From Mucilaginibacter lacusdianchii (GTDB lineage: Bacteria > Bacteroidota > Bacteroidia > Sphingobacteriales > Sphingobacteriaceae), in contig NZ_WSRW01000002.1 of the NCBI RefSeq assembly GCF_009770985.1, positions 62,001-126,000 of the forward strand: a DNA stretch of 64,000 nucleotides, written 5' to 3'. Positions 35,927 to 45,198 of the stretch are shown here, one piece after another. The translations under genes were made by a program, and so were the position numbers. The number at the start of each line of letters is the position of its first letter. Positions within the stretch are counted from its first letter, which is position 1. The notes beneath the pieces are model-generated. The model was given only the letters and a program-made list of their open reading frames with translations. It ran no database searches and was not told the origin of the DNA.

Positions 35927-37567
35927 CTATTTTACAGCAAAAACATCACCTTTATTCCATTCCGGCCTGGCTTTGGTATTTGCCACCATATAACCGATCA
36001 AAAAGTTAAGCTGTGCATACTTGGCACCCGCATTAAAATCAAAAATCCCGTTGATATCATCTTGCGGCTTATGATAGTACTTGGCGCGCCACTGGGCAAC
36101 AAACTCGTTCAGGTTATTTTTACCATCAGCGGTTTTGCTGCCATATTTAATGTGCAGCGCCGGTATACCCTCTTTAACAAAACTATACTGGTCGCTACGG
36201 ACAAAACGATTTTCTTTTGGCTCCGGGTCAGGTTCTACACTTAAATCCAAATAAGCAGCGGCTTCGTCAACCACTTTAGCCAATGAGGAGTGCTCGGCAC
36301 CCAACGCTGTAACAGAAAGCAGTGGTGCTATTATAGTTGGCATGTCCGTATTTACATCGGCCACCATATTTTTAACCGGCACTGTTGGGCGCGCGGCGAA
36401 ATAACCTGAGCCTAGGTCGCCAAGCTCCTCGCCTGTTACAGCAACCATAAGAATTGAGCGTTTAGGTTTAACTTTTAGATGCGAGTAAATATTGGCGATT
36501 TGCAACATGCTGGAAACGCCCGATGCGTTATCATGTGCACCGTTATAAATACTATCACCTTGTATGGGCGTACTAATGCCTAAGTGATCTAAATGTGCGC
36601 TGTGTACTACATACTCATCTTTCAAGACAGGATCAGTTCCGCTAATCTTACCAACCACATTAAAGCTGTTGATATCCTGATAGGTGCTGTTACAATTAGC
36701 GCTGAATACAACGCCGTTCAACATCGCACTTTGCGACTTTCCACCTTTTAATGCCGCGTAAACTTCTTTTACACTTTTGCCTGTTCCCTTCAATAATTGC
36801 TGAACATAGCTATAGTTTAAGGCTGCTAATGATTTAATTTGGTTGTTATAATAACTACGTGATACTACAATTTTGCCTTTGCTATCCAGCACGCTGTAAA
36901 TACCGCGACTTAAATTTGCCATACGACCTGTACTATCAGCCGAAGCGATAATAACACCTACGGCCCCGTGCTGCGCAGCCGTTTTCTGAATGGTAATCAT
37001 ATCCATAAAGTGCGATACTTCGGATGACGGAAAACTTTCGGGTGCCCCGCGGAATACCATCACCACTTTACCTTTTACATCAACACTAGCATAATCATCA
37101 TAGTGCTGCTCCAAGTTGGTAATACCAAACCCTGCAAACACAACGGGCGCACTCACAGAAGAAGACTTGGCTTCGGGATTGGGATAAATTACTACATCAC
37201 GGCCATATTCCAATTTAGCCGATTGACCATTAATAGTTAGGTTTACCTGAGCGCCTTTATCGGTAAATGCCTTGCGTAACCTTACCTGTTGTAGCCAGCC
37301 ACCGTTCTCGCCGGCAGGTTGCACGCCATAACTTTTCATCCGGGCAATCACGTAATCGGCAGCCATTTGAAAACCTTCTGTACCGGGCTGGCGGCCTTTT
37401 AATTTGTCGTCGGCCAAATAAGCAATGTCTGCCTTAAGCTGATCAGCGTTTGAAAACTGCATTGCCTGAGCTACAGGCGCTGCTACATTAGGCTTTTGCG
37501 CATAAAGGTTTGTACACACCGAAGAAACCAGAACAGCGGTAGCAAACTTTTTAGAAACATTCATCAT
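35927..37567 (-). CDS. Secreted M28-family zinc peptidase with PA domain
   Basis: A 546-residue exported aminopeptidase-like enzyme; the signal peptide ends LYAQ-KPNVA. A PA domain is inserted at about 120-280 (VFAGFGITNLEQHYDDYASVDVKGKVVMV). The co-catalytic zinc ligands are clear: His325 and Asp327 in SAHLDHLG, Asp346 in GAHDNASG, Glu380/381 in TGEELG, Asp408 in NTDMP, and His499 in YYHKPQDD. M28 enzymes of this form remove N-terminal residues from peptides in the periplasm or outside the cell. It stands alone between terminators, divergent from marR. Confidence 0.92.
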   Translation of the reverse strand: MMNVSKKFATAVLVSSVCTNLYAQKPNVAAPVAQAMQFSNADQLKADIAYLADDKLKGRQPGTEGFQMAADYVIARMKSYGVQPAGENGGWLQQVRLRKAFTDKGAQVNLTINGQSAKLEYGRDVVIYPNPEAKSSSVSAPVVFAGFGITNLEQHYDDYASVDVKGKVVMVFRGAPESFPSSEVSHFMDMITIQKTAAQHGAVGVIIASADSTGRMANLSRGIYSVLDSKGKIVVSRSYYNNQIKSLAALNYSYVQQLLKGTGKSVKEVYAALKGGKSQSAMLNGVVFSANCNSTYQDINSFNVVGKISGTDPVLKDEYVVHSAHLDHLGISTPIQGDSIYNGAHDNASGVSSMLQIANIYSHLKVKPKRSILMVAVTGEELGDLGSGYFAARPTVPVKNMVADVNTDMPTIIAPLLSVTALGAEHSSLAKVVDEAAAYLDLSVEPDPEPKENRFVRSDQYSFVKEGIPALHIKYGSKTADGKNNLNEFVAQWRAKYYHKPQDDINGIFDFNAGAKYAQLNFLIGYMVANTKARPEWNKGDVFAVK

Positions 37568-37660
37568 TGTAAAACTTTACTAAAAAGTTAAAGATATAAA
37601 TTTCCGTTGCACATGGCTCTTGTCCCTACTTTATACAATGTGAAAACATGATGACAGAAA

Positions 37661-37680
37661 ATAGTTGACACATCAACTAT
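37661..37680. promoter_or_regulatory. MarR operator 1 (upstream of marR)
   Basis: A perfect inverted repeat: ATAGTTGA (37661-37668), spacer CACA, TCAACTAT (37673-37680). It overlaps the -33 element of the marR promoter. Nearly the same site occurs after marR, in front of the efflux genes. Confidence 0.75.
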
Positions 37681-37694
37681 AATTAATAACTTTG
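37665..37694 (+). promoter_or_regulatory. marR promoter
   Basis: TTG at 37665-37667 (inside the operator), 19 bases, TAACTTTG at 37687-37694. The predicted start of RNA lies at or next to the GTG codon at 37699, so the transcript may be leaderless. Confidence 0.6.
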
Positions 37695-37698
37695 CGTT

Positions 37699-38154
37699 GT
37701 GAAAAAGTGTAATATCAATAAAGACTTATTGCTGTTTAAAATCTTTGATATACATAAAATAATATGTAACAAAGCTAACAAAACGCTGTCAAAAGAGGGA
37801 TTGCAGATCCAGGTTGAACAGGCACCCGTATTGATGGTTGCTTATTATAACGGTCCGCAATCTCAGCAAGAAATTGCAGACGAGTTAATGCGTGACAAGT
37901 CATCTGTTTTAAGAACAGTAAATTATCTTGAAAAGGCCGGTTATGTGAAAATTGAGTTAGATAGCAACGATAAACGTAAAAAGCTGGTAATGCTCACGGA
38001 AGCCGGTACCAGTTTAGCCGAACGTATGGCACAGGAAGCGTATAACGTAGATGACAAGATGTTTGCCAATCTGTCAACTGCAGAAAAGCTTATTTTAACA
38101 GAACTGCTGGATAAAGTGACTACAAATATTACAAATACAGAGAATATTTTTTGA
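37699..38154 (+). CDS. MarR-family transcriptional repressor
   Basis: A 151-residue winged-helix regulator: helices before the DNA-binding part (KIFDIHKIICNKANKTLSKEGLQIQVEQAPVLMVAYYNG), recognition helix region SQQEIADELMRDKSSVLRTVNYLEKAGYV, wing LDSNDKRKKLVMLTEAG, then the dimer helix. MarR proteins bind palindromes as dimers and release them on binding small aromatic ligands. It is followed by TolC, adaptor and RND genes on the same strand, and the same palindrome precedes both units, so it most likely represses itself and the pump. The start is GTG; there is no nearby ATG. Confidence 0.9.
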   Translation: MKKCNINKDLLLFKIFDIHKIICNKANKTLSKEGLQIQVEQAPVLMVAYYNGPQSQQEIADELMRDKSSVLRTVNYLEKAGYVKIELDSNDKRKKLVMLTEAGTSLAERMAQEAYNVDDKMFANLSTAEKLILTELLDKVTTNITNTENIF

Positions 38155-38159
38155 TTAAT

Positions 38160-38175
38160 AGTTGATACATCAACT
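38160..38175. promoter_or_regulatory. MarR operator 2 (upstream of the efflux operon)
   Basis: AGTTGA, spacer TACA, TCAACT: same arms and four-base spacer as the site before marR, six bases after the marR stop and 55 bases before the tolC-type gene. Confidence 0.7.
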
Positions 38176-38229
38176 TAATAAAACATTTTTTTAGCGTCAT
38201 AAATAATTAATTTAATCCCAAACACAAAT

Positions 38230-39603
38230 ATGAATATCAGAAAACTATCAGCAGCACTCCTACTGTTCAGTGGTTTTCCGGCTTTGCTTATGGCGCAAAG
38301 CCAGCCTCTTACCTTAAAGCAATGCCTGCAACAGGCGCTTTCTAACAATCAAAATATTGCCATAAGCCGGTATGAAGAACAAAACGGCGAACAGCAAATC
38401 ATTCAAACCCGCTCGCGCTCCTTACCACAGGTAAATGCCACGGGTAACCTGAGTGATAACTTTAAAAAACAAGTAATTGTAATCCCTGCAGGTGTATTTC
38501 CGGGGGCAGGTGGCAGCGATGGTAAGCCTACTACATTGGTTGCAGGTACCACTTATACTACTGCAATCAGCGCTGATGTAAGTCAACCATTGTTTGACGC
38601 AGCTGCATTTACTGGTTTAAAAGCAGCTACAGCCGGACGCGAGTATTATAAATTAAGCACTAAGCAAACAGAAGAAGAGGTAATTAGTCAGGTTTCGCAA
38701 GCATATTATCGCATCTTGGCTAATCGTGAACAGATTAAAGTACAGGATACTAACATTGTACGCCTAACCCGACTGGTTAATGCTACGCAAGGCCAATACA
38801 ATAATGGTTTAGCACGCAAAATTGATTTAGACCGCATTAAGGTTAGTTTGACTAACGCACAAACTCAACGTACGCAGGCTATGAATCAAATTGCCATTCA
38901 AACAAATCAGCTTAAAGTATTAATGGGCGTATCAGTAGAAAGCAACATTACTCCGGCTGATTTATCAATACGTGATATAGAAGAACGGGTTACGCAATAT
39001 GTGCCCGAAGACAATTTCGATTTACAAAAACGTACAGAAATTCTGGTATTGAATACTCAAGTAAGGCTAGGTCAATTACAAAAAAAAGCTACTCAAGCAG
39101 AAAATTACCCTAAGCTAAGTGCATTTTTTAATTATAGCCAAAACGCGCAAAGCAACACCTTTAGCAACTTGTTTGCCGGCGGTGGCGATCAGGTGAACTA
39201 TGGTATCGGGGCATTCGGTCTGCGGTTGAACATTCCAATTTTTGACGGGTTTTCACGCCGGTCACGCGCTGCCCAAAATCAAATTCAGATAAATGAAATT
39301 GAAAAACGCCGGGAAGCAACTGCATTAAACTTAACCGCCGGTTTCCAAAACTCGCGTATTCAAATGGCCAACAGTATAAGCTCCATACAAGCGCAACGTC
39401 AAAATGTGCAACTGGCCGAAAACGTGTATAGTGCCAGCCAAGCCAACTACAACTTAGGGCTAGCTACATTAACCGATTTGCTGGATGCACAAAATTCTTT
39501 CATCACCGCACAAAACAGCTATACCCAGGCACTGCTAGACTATAAACTGGCCGAGATTGAAAGTATCCGTTCGGCAGGCAACATCCGGTCGTTATTACAA
39601 TAA
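38230..39603 (+). CDS. TolC-family outer-membrane efflux channel
   Basis: A 457-residue protein with a signal peptide (cut near LLMA-QSQP) and two repeated OEP halves, each with long helices: LTLKQCLQQALSNNQNIAISRYEEQNGEQQI in the first and LRLNIPIFDGFSRRSRAAQNQIQINEIEKRREA in the second; the end LGLATLTDLLDAQNSFITAQNSYTQALLDYKLAEIE is typical. It forms the trimeric exit duct for the RND pump encoded downstream (gap 42 bases). Induction through the MarR site upstream is likely. Confidence 0.92.
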   Translation: MNIRKLSAALLLFSGFPALLMAQSQPLTLKQCLQQALSNNQNIAISRYEEQNGEQQIIQTRSRSLPQVNATGNLSDNFKKQVIVIPAGVFPGAGGSDGKPTTLVAGTTYTTAISADVSQPLFDAAAFTGLKAATAGREYYKLSTKQTEEEVISQVSQAYYRILANREQIKVQDTNIVRLTRLVNATQGQYNNGLARKIDLDRIKVSLTNAQTQRTQAMNQIAIQTNQLKVLMGVSVESNITPADLSIRDIEERVTQYVPEDNFDLQKRTEILVLNTQVRLGQLQKKATQAENYPKLSAFFNYSQNAQSNTFSNLFAGGGDQVNYGIGAFGLRLNIPIFDGFSRRSRAAQNQIQINEIEKRREATALNLTAGFQNSRIQMANSISSIQAQRQNVQLAENVYSASQANYNLGLATLTDLLDAQNSFITAQNSYTQALLDYKLAEIESIRSAGNIRSLLQ

Positions 39604-39645
39604 ATTAATTTGATAAAACTCTAAACAGTCAACTAAATACAAAAA

Positions 39646-40707
39646 ATGAAAAAGTTTCTGCTATACGGCGTCATCATTATAGCTGTTCTGGCGCTCATCA
39701 TCTGGAAATTGCAAACCAATAAAAAGGAAAGCGCCGAGCGTACTGCACAAGTAAAAGAAAGCACATCAGGTGCCGTTCCGGTACGTGTAGCCAAAGCCGC
39801 TTACACTGCTTTTGATCAGGATTTTAGCGCGAATGGTAATTTTCAGGCCGTAAATCAAGTGGAGTTTTCTTCTGAAATTTCCGGTCGTATTACTCGCTTA
39901 TATGTTGATAATGGCAGCGTGGTTTCACCAGGGATGGTACTGGCCCGTGTGGACAATGATATTGTAAATGCCGACCTGCAAACCGCTCGCAACAACCTGA
40001 ATCAAACTAAAACCGACTTTGACCGCTACTCAAAAGCATTAACTACAGGTGGTGTTACCCAAAAACAAGTAGATGATGCGCGTTTGCAATACGAAAATGC
40101 AAAAGCACGCTATGCGCAGGTCAATAAAAACCTATCAAATACCACTATTAAATCGCCCATAAATGGTATCATCAACAGTAACAGTGTAAACGTAGGTACA
40201 TATTTGTCTCCCAGCACAAAAATGTTCGAGATTGTAGATATATCTAGATTAAAATTGGTTGTAAACGTACCTGAAAGCCGCGTTGTACAATTAAAACAGG
40301 GCGACCGCGTAAAAGTAACCGCAAACGTTTTTCCGGAAGCCGAGTACAATGGCAAGATTACCTTTATAGCTGCTGCCGGCGATGCTACATTGAATTACCC
40401 TGTAGAAGTTGAAGTAGTAAATATTAAAGGCAAACAATTGAAAGCCGGCATGTATGGCACAGCTAATTTTAGCTTACCAAAACAAGCTCCTGCCCTACTA
40501 ATTCCACGTGCTGCATTTTATGCAGGCTTAAATGCTAATGTTATTTACGTTTATGAAAACGGTCAGGCAAAGAACCGTCAGGTGGTAGCCGGTCGTGTAT
40601 TTGGCGACAAGGTAGAAATTCGCAGTGGTTTGAAAGAAGGTGACGCCGTGATTGTAAGCGGCCAGGTTAACCTTACAGATGGCACAGCAGTTACGCAACA
40701 ACAATAA
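39646..40707 (+). CDS. RND efflux periplasmic adaptor (HlyD/AcrA family)
   Basis: A 353-residue membrane-fusion protein. It is held by one N-terminal helix (FLLYGVIIIAVLALIIW) instead of a lipid anchor. The barrel-sandwich/lipoyl parts are FSSEISGRITRLYVDNGSVVSPGMVLARVDN and NTTIKSPINGIINSNSVNVGTYLSP, with a helical hairpin between; then comes the beta-barrel and the membrane-proximal domain (IYVYENGQAKNRQVVAGRVFGDKVEIRSGLKEGDAVIVSGQVNL). It bridges the TolC-type channel and the RND pump. The gap to the pump gene is 52 bases. Confidence 0.92.
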   Translation: MKKFLLYGVIIIAVLALIIWKLQTNKKESAERTAQVKESTSGAVPVRVAKAAYTAFDQDFSANGNFQAVNQVEFSSEISGRITRLYVDNGSVVSPGMVLARVDNDIVNADLQTARNNLNQTKTDFDRYSKALTTGGVTQKQVDDARLQYENAKARYAQVNKNLSNTTIKSPINGIINSNSVNVGTYLSPSTKMFEIVDISRLKLVVNVPESRVVQLKQGDRVKVTANVFPEAEYNGKITFIAAAGDATLNYPVEVEVVNIKGKQLKAGMYGTANFSLPKQAPALLIPRAAFYAGLNANVIYVYENGQAKNRQVVAGRVFGDKVEIRSGLKEGDAVIVSGQVNLTDGTAVTQQQ

Positions 40708-40718
40708 AGTGGGCCAAG

Positions 40719-40741
40719 GCCGATGTCAATAATCGGCTTTT
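40719..40741 (+). terminator. Weak hairpin between adaptor and pump genes
   Basis: GCCGAT (40719-40724) and ATCGGC (40732-40737) with a seven-base loop, followed by four T. Too weak for full termination; it may reduce pump expression or stabilise the upstream message. Confidence 0.35.
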
Positions 40742-40759
40742 ACAAGATATATAGATTCA

Positions 40760-43700
40760 ATGAAAATTACAGAAATATCCATTAAGCGCCCAACCATTGT
40801 GGTGGTGGTGTTTACCATACTCGGTATTTTGGGATTGATAAGCTACAGCTCGCTTAACTACGAGTTGCTACCCAAGTTTAACCAGCCCATTGTAAACGTT
40901 ACAACTGTGTATCCAGGCGCAGGTCCGGATGAGGTGCAAAACACAGTCACCAAAAAAATTGAGGATGCGGTGTCGTCTATGGAAAAGATTGACAAGATTA
41001 CTTCCCGCTCGCTGGAAGGGGTGTCAACCGTTACTATTCAAATGCAGGATGATGCTGATGCCAACTACAGTTTGGAAGATGCCCAACGTAAAATTAACGG
41101 TGTGTTATCTAACCTGCCTAGTGACGCTAAAACACCATCGTTAAATAAATTCTCGCTGGATGATTTGCCTATCGTTACCCTATCGGCTACAGCCACCATG
41201 GACCCTGTTAAGTTTTACGACTTGATGGATCAGCGCCTGGCCCCGCGTATAGCACGTATAAGCGGTGTAGCACAGGTAAGTTTAGTAGGTGGCCAAGAAC
41301 GTGAAATTCAAATCAACGTGGATGCTGGTAAGTTAAACGCTAACCACCTTTCTTTGCTGCAACTGCGTCAAATTATCACTAACTCCAACGTTGATTACCC
41401 AACCGGTCGCATCAAAACGATCAACAATCAAATGCTGATCCGTTTGTCGGGTAAGTATGCCGATGTAAATGTGTTACGCAATTTGGTAGTAGCCACAAGT
41501 GCTGATGGCTCGCAAGTACGTTTGCAGGATGTAGCCGATGTACAGGATACGCAAAAAGATGCGGAAAAACTGGCCCGCTATAATCAGAAGGCATCGATTG
41601 TGGTACAGATTATCAAACAGTCTGACGCTAACGCGGTGGATGTGAGTGAAGGCGTTAAGGCAACCGTTGCGCAAATAGAAAAAGAATATGCCAGCAGTAA
41701 CCTGAAGCTGATTACCGCTTCAGATACTTCAGAGTTTACGCTCGAATCGGCCAATGACGTAATTAAAGACTTAATGATTGCAATTGTGCTGGTGGCAGTA
41801 GTAATGCTATTGTTTTTGCACAGTTTACGGAATTCATTAATTGTAATGGTATCCATTCCATTATCATTGATTGTAACTTTCGCGGGTATGAAATTGTTAG
41901 GTTACTCATTGAACCTGATGTCGCTACTGGCCTTATCACTGGTAGTAGGTATCTTGGTGGATGATGCCATTGTGGTACTCGAGAACATCTATCGCCACAT
42001 GGAAATGGGTAAAAACCGCGTACGTGCGGCTTATGATGGTGTAACCGAAATTGGTACTACCGTAACATCAATTACCTTGGTAATTGTGGTTGTGTTCCTT
42101 CCCATCTCTTTAACCTCGGGTTTGGTAACGTTGATATTAAAGCAGTTCTGTATTGTGGTAGTGATCGCTACGCTTTTGAGTTTGCTGGTGTCATTTACCG
42201 TAGTTCCACTGCTATCGTCACGTTTTGGCAAGTTGGAACACATCACCGGTAAAAACCTGTTCGAAAAATTTATTCTTTGGTTTGAAAAGCAATTAACCAA
42301 TTTCACCAATTGGGTAACTAATATCTTAAAGTGGGCTTTAGATCATAAAGCTATTACCCTTATTGCTACCATAGTGCTTTTCTTGGTATCGGTAATGGGC
42401 TTACTGGGTGGCGGCTTTATAGGCGGCGAATTTATACCGAAAGGCGACCGTGGCCAGTTTGTAGTTGGTTTGGAATTGCCCAAGGATGCTTCTTTGGAAC
42501 AAACCAACCAGTACACCATGCGTGCCGAGGCTTATTTACGTAAGCAACCTTTGATTACATCGCTTACCACTACCGTTGGCCAAAGCAGTGAGGATGGTTT
42601 TGGTGCTACGCAGGCTACCTTCTATAAATCTGAAATCAACGTAACCATGGTGCCCGAGGAAGAAAGAAGCGAACCTTCTGACTTATATGCGGCACGACTA
42701 AAAGGCGAGTTAAGTAAAATACTGGTAGGTGCCAAAGTAAAAACCAGTCCGCTGAACATATTCGGTACTACCGACCGTGCTGCTATTGATTTGGTAGTAA
42801 TGGGTACAGACTTGAATAAAGCAATGGCTTTCGCTAAACAGGCAATGACCGAACTAAGAAAGGTTGACGGTACATCGGAGGTGAAACTATCTGTTGAGGA
42901 AGGTAACCCCGAAGTGCATGTAAGCGTTGACCGCGATAAAATGGCGGCCTTAGGATTAACAATGGATGTTGTAGGCGGTACCATGCAGACTGCATTTAGC
43001 GGAACCGACCAAGATAGTAAATTGAAGTTGCGCCAGGGTGAGTACGAATATGACATCAACCTGCGGTACGACAACTTCAACCGTAAAAATGTTAACGACG
43101 TTGCCAACATACAATTTGTTAACAACAAAGGTCAGAATGTGCGTTTGTCTGAATTTGCGACGGTGACCGAAGGCTCCGGCCCTAGCCGCCTGGAACGTCG
43201 TGACAAACTTTCGTCTGTGAACGTACAGGCCCAGGTAATTGGCCGTCCAACCGGTACGGTTACCAGTGAATTCCAAGCGCTGCTTACTAAGCTTAAAACG
43301 CCTGAGGGTGTATCGTATGTATTTGGTGGCGATGCCGAGAATCAAAGCAAATCGAACAGCACTTTAGGTATTGCCTTATTGCTATCAATTATCATCATGT
43401 ACTTAATCATGGTGGCATTGTATGATAACTATGCGCGTCCGTTTGTGGTGATGTTTTCTATTCCGTTATCGTTAATTGGTGCCTTGCTGGCATTGGCATT
43501 AACCAACAATACGTTGAACATATTTAGTATTTTGGGTATCATCATGCTGATAGGCTTGGTTGCTAAAAACGCAATTATGCTGGTTGACTTTGCTAACCAG
43601 ATGAAAGAAGCTGGCCAAAGTACCGACGAAGCGTTGATACATGCCAACAACGCCCGTTTGCGCCCTATTTTAATGACTACTATTGCGATGGTTATAGGTA

Positions 43701-43945
43701 TGATTCCGATTGCCTTAGCCGGTGGCGGTGTGGGTGCAATCAAACACGGTTTGGCTTGGGTAATCATCGGCGGATTAATATCATCCATGTTCCTCACATT
43801 GATTGTTGTTCCGGTGGTTTACAAAATACTCGACCGTGCTATCGCGCGTTTTAGCAAAGGCGGCCCTGATAAAAAGAAACTGATTTTATCGCAAATGGAA
43901 GAAGAAGTGTTAGTTGATGAAGAAGGCGGCTTGAGCCATCATTAA
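40760..43945 (+). CDS. RND multidrug efflux permease (AcrB/HAE1 type)
   Basis: A 1061-residue inner-membrane pump with twelve helices and two large periplasmic loops. It begins MKITEISIKRPTIVVVVFTILGI. The proton relay is present: the Asp pair in VGILVDDAIVVLEN of helix 4 and the lysine in IGLVAKNAIMLVDFAN of helix 10. LGGGFIGGEFIPKGDRGQFVV marks the start of the second periplasmic part. It works as a trimer with the adaptor and channel encoded just upstream. HAE1-type pumps carry drugs, bile-salt-like or quinone-like molecules; the actual cargo is unknown. The operon ends in a terminator 24 bases on. Confidence 0.95.
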   Translation: MKITEISIKRPTIVVVVFTILGILGLISYSSLNYELLPKFNQPIVNVTTVYPGAGPDEVQNTVTKKIEDAVSSMEKIDKITSRSLEGVSTVTIQMQDDADANYSLEDAQRKINGVLSNLPSDAKTPSLNKFSLDDLPIVTLSATATMDPVKFYDLMDQRLAPRIARISGVAQVSLVGGQEREIQINVDAGKLNANHLSLLQLRQIITNSNVDYPTGRIKTINNQMLIRLSGKYADVNVLRNLVVATSADGSQVRLQDVADVQDTQKDAEKLARYNQKASIVVQIIKQSDANAVDVSEGVKATVAQIEKEYASSNLKLITASDTSEFTLESANDVIKDLMIAIVLVAVVMLLFLHSLRNSLIVMVSIPLSLIVTFAGMKLLGYSLNLMSLLALSLVVGILVDDAIVVLENIYRHMEMGKNRVRAAYDGVTEIGTTVTSITLVIVVVFLPISLTSGLVTLILKQFCIVVVIATLLSLLVSFTVVPLLSSRFGKLEHITGKNLFEKFILWFEKQLTNFTNWVTNILKWALDHKAITLIATIVLFLVSVMGLLGGGFIGGEFIPKGDRGQFVVGLELPKDASLEQTNQYTMRAEAYLRKQPLITSLTTTVGQSSEDGFGATQATFYKSEINVTMVPEEERSEPSDLYAARLKGELSKILVGAKVKTSPLNIFGTTDRAAIDLVVMGTDLNKAMAFAKQAMTELRKVDGTSEVKLSVEEGNPEVHVSVDRDKMAALGLTMDVVGGTMQTAFSGTDQDSKLKLRQGEYEYDINLRYDNFNRKNVNDVANIQFVNNKGQNVRLSEFATVTEGSGPSRLERRDKLSSVNVQAQVIGRPTGTVTSEFQALLTKLKTPEGVSYVFGGDAENQSKSNSTLGIALLLSIIIMYLIMVALYDNYARPFVVMFSIPLSLIGALLALALTNNTLNIFSILGIIMLIGLVAKNAIMLVDFANQMKEAGQSTDEALIHANNARLRPILMTTIAMVIGMIPIALAGGGVGAIKHGLAWVIIGGLISSMFLTLIVVPVVYKILDRAIARFSKGGPDKKKLILSQMEEEVLVDEEGGLSHH

Positions 43946-43968
43946 TCAATCCTATATTGTATAAAGCT

Positions 43969-44012
43969 AAAAGCCTCATTGTGCATATGTTCACAATGAG
44001 GCTTTTCTTTTT
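43969..44012 (+). terminator. Terminator of the efflux operon
   Basis: AAAAGCCTCATTGTG (43969-43983) pairs exactly with CACAATGAGGCTTTT (43992-44006), followed by CTTTTT. Confidence 0.88.
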
Positions 44013-44101
44013 AACGCCCCATAAACTTCTTAACCAAAATTTAAAATAAGGATAATCATGTGTTTATAAATGTATAATAGCTTTATAAAAATGATAATCC
44101 T

Positions 44102-44311
44102 ATGAACTCGACATTAGAAATTACAGATAAAGAATTTTTGATTAAGCTTGACCGGAAAAAGTTTAACGTATCATTTGTACGTGGCTTACTTAAGATGATG
44201 GAGTTTACTAACCCGTCTGAAGATATCTATTCTACGCCGGAATGGCACTACACACCAAGCCAGCGTAACGCATCAGAACCAGACTACTTTAGCAGTTTAG
44301 ACGAAAAATAA
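44102..44311 (+). CDS. Small protein of unknown function
   Basis: A 69-residue charged protein without signal or membrane helix. The N-terminal half (LEITDKEFLIKLDRKKFNVSFVRGLLKMMEF) could form a strand and a helix; the rest is polar and rich in Ser, Pro and aromatic residues. I do not recognise a family. That it is a real gene is supported by its position between two intrinsic terminators, one before and one starting inside its stop codon. It is convergent with a kinase gene. A loose similarity in shape to short antitoxin-like or regulator-binding proteins is not enough to name it. Confidence 0.6.
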   Translation: MNSTLEITDKEFLIKLDRKKFNVSFVRGLLKMMEFTNPSEDIYSTPEWHYTPSQRNASEPDYFSSLDEK

Positions 44312-44342
44312 AAAAGGACGAGCCATAAGCTCGTCCTTTTTT
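44310..44342. terminator. Bidirectional terminator
   Basis: AAAAAAGGACGAGC and GCTCGTCCTTTTTT, 14-bp stem, five-base loop CATAA, between the small gene and the convergent kinase gene. Confidence 0.88.
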
Positions 44343-44361
44343 AATTCTATTTTTCCTAAAA

Positions 44362-45198
44362 TCAGAATTTCGCAATATTGATTGGGAATTCCAACCGGAA
44401 CTCAGTACCGGCGTTAGGTTTGCTTTGAACAGATATAGTGCCTCCAAGTCGCTCCACCTGCCTTTTTACCATAAACAGCCCCATGCCCTTACCTTCGGTG
44501 TCGTGGTCAAAACGTTTGTAAAAGCCAAACAACTGATGCCCGTGCTTATACAGATCTATCCCCCGCCCGTTATCCTTAAAATAAACGCAAACTTTATTTC
44601 CTTCATAACGGCTAACAATTACCATTTCAGGATTCAAATCCTCTCGGCGGTACTTGATACTATTAACAATTAGGTTTTGAAAAACACTGTATAGATAGCT
44701 CTTGAGGCAACGCAATTCAGGTATAGCATCAAAATCGCATATAACTTTCGCGTTGCTTTGCTCAATTAAATGATCAATGCTTAAATAAATCTCATGGACC
44801 AAGTCAGATAAGTTAACGGTTTCAGCGTTATCTTCTGTATCATTGTCTATTTGCACCAAATCATTCAAGTCGGTGATTACTTTATCCAGCATATTTACCG
44901 AATGGCGCAGTGCTTGCAATATTTGTTCATCACCTTGGTTGTGATTACCACTCTCCGAAAGCAAGCCCGATAACCCAACAATGTTGGCCATAGGTGCACG
45001 AAGATTATGAGATATGATATAAGCAAATTGTTCTAAGTCGCGATTACGCTGCAACAAGTTGGCAATCATCCGTTCTTGTTCTTGCTCTATACTAGTTTTT
45101 TTGCCGGCAATATCGCCCATATTATTGGCTATGTTGTTAACGTTAAACCATTCCGTAGCAATTACATGTTCATGCTCAAAATAACTATCGGTGTTCAT
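44362..45198 (-). CDS. Sensor-less histidine kinase
   Basis: A 278-residue soluble kinase. Residues 1-50 are a short N-terminal region with no recognisable sensor. HisKA follows with His64 in YIISHNLRAPMANIVGLSGLL, a form frequent in phytochrome-like and PAS kinases of Bacteroidota. The HATPase domain is complete: FQNLIVNSIKYR, FKDNGRGIDL, and GKGMGLFMVKRQVERLGG. It may receive its signal through a partner protein. No response regulator is adjacent; the NarL-type regulator at 47580 belongs to another operon with its own kinase. Confidence 0.87.
   Translation of the reverse strand: MNTDSYFEHEHVIATEWFNVNNIANNMGDIAGKKTSIEQEQERMIANLLQRNRDLEQFAYIISHNLRAPMANIVGLSGLLSESGNHNQGDEQILQALRHSVNMLDKVITDLNDLVQIDNDTEDNAETVNLSDLVHEIYLSIDHLIEQSNAKVICDFDAIPELRCLKSYLYSVFQNLIVNSIKYRREDLNPEMVIVSRYEGNKVCVYFKDNGRGIDLYKHGHQLFGFYKRFDHDTEGKGMGLFMVKRQVERLGGTISVQSKPNAGTEFRLEFPINIAKF

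Noticed and set aside
42622..43128. 168-residue frame opposite the RND pump
   Set aside because: Shadow of a well-conserved pump gene; Ser/Leu-rich with no family features.
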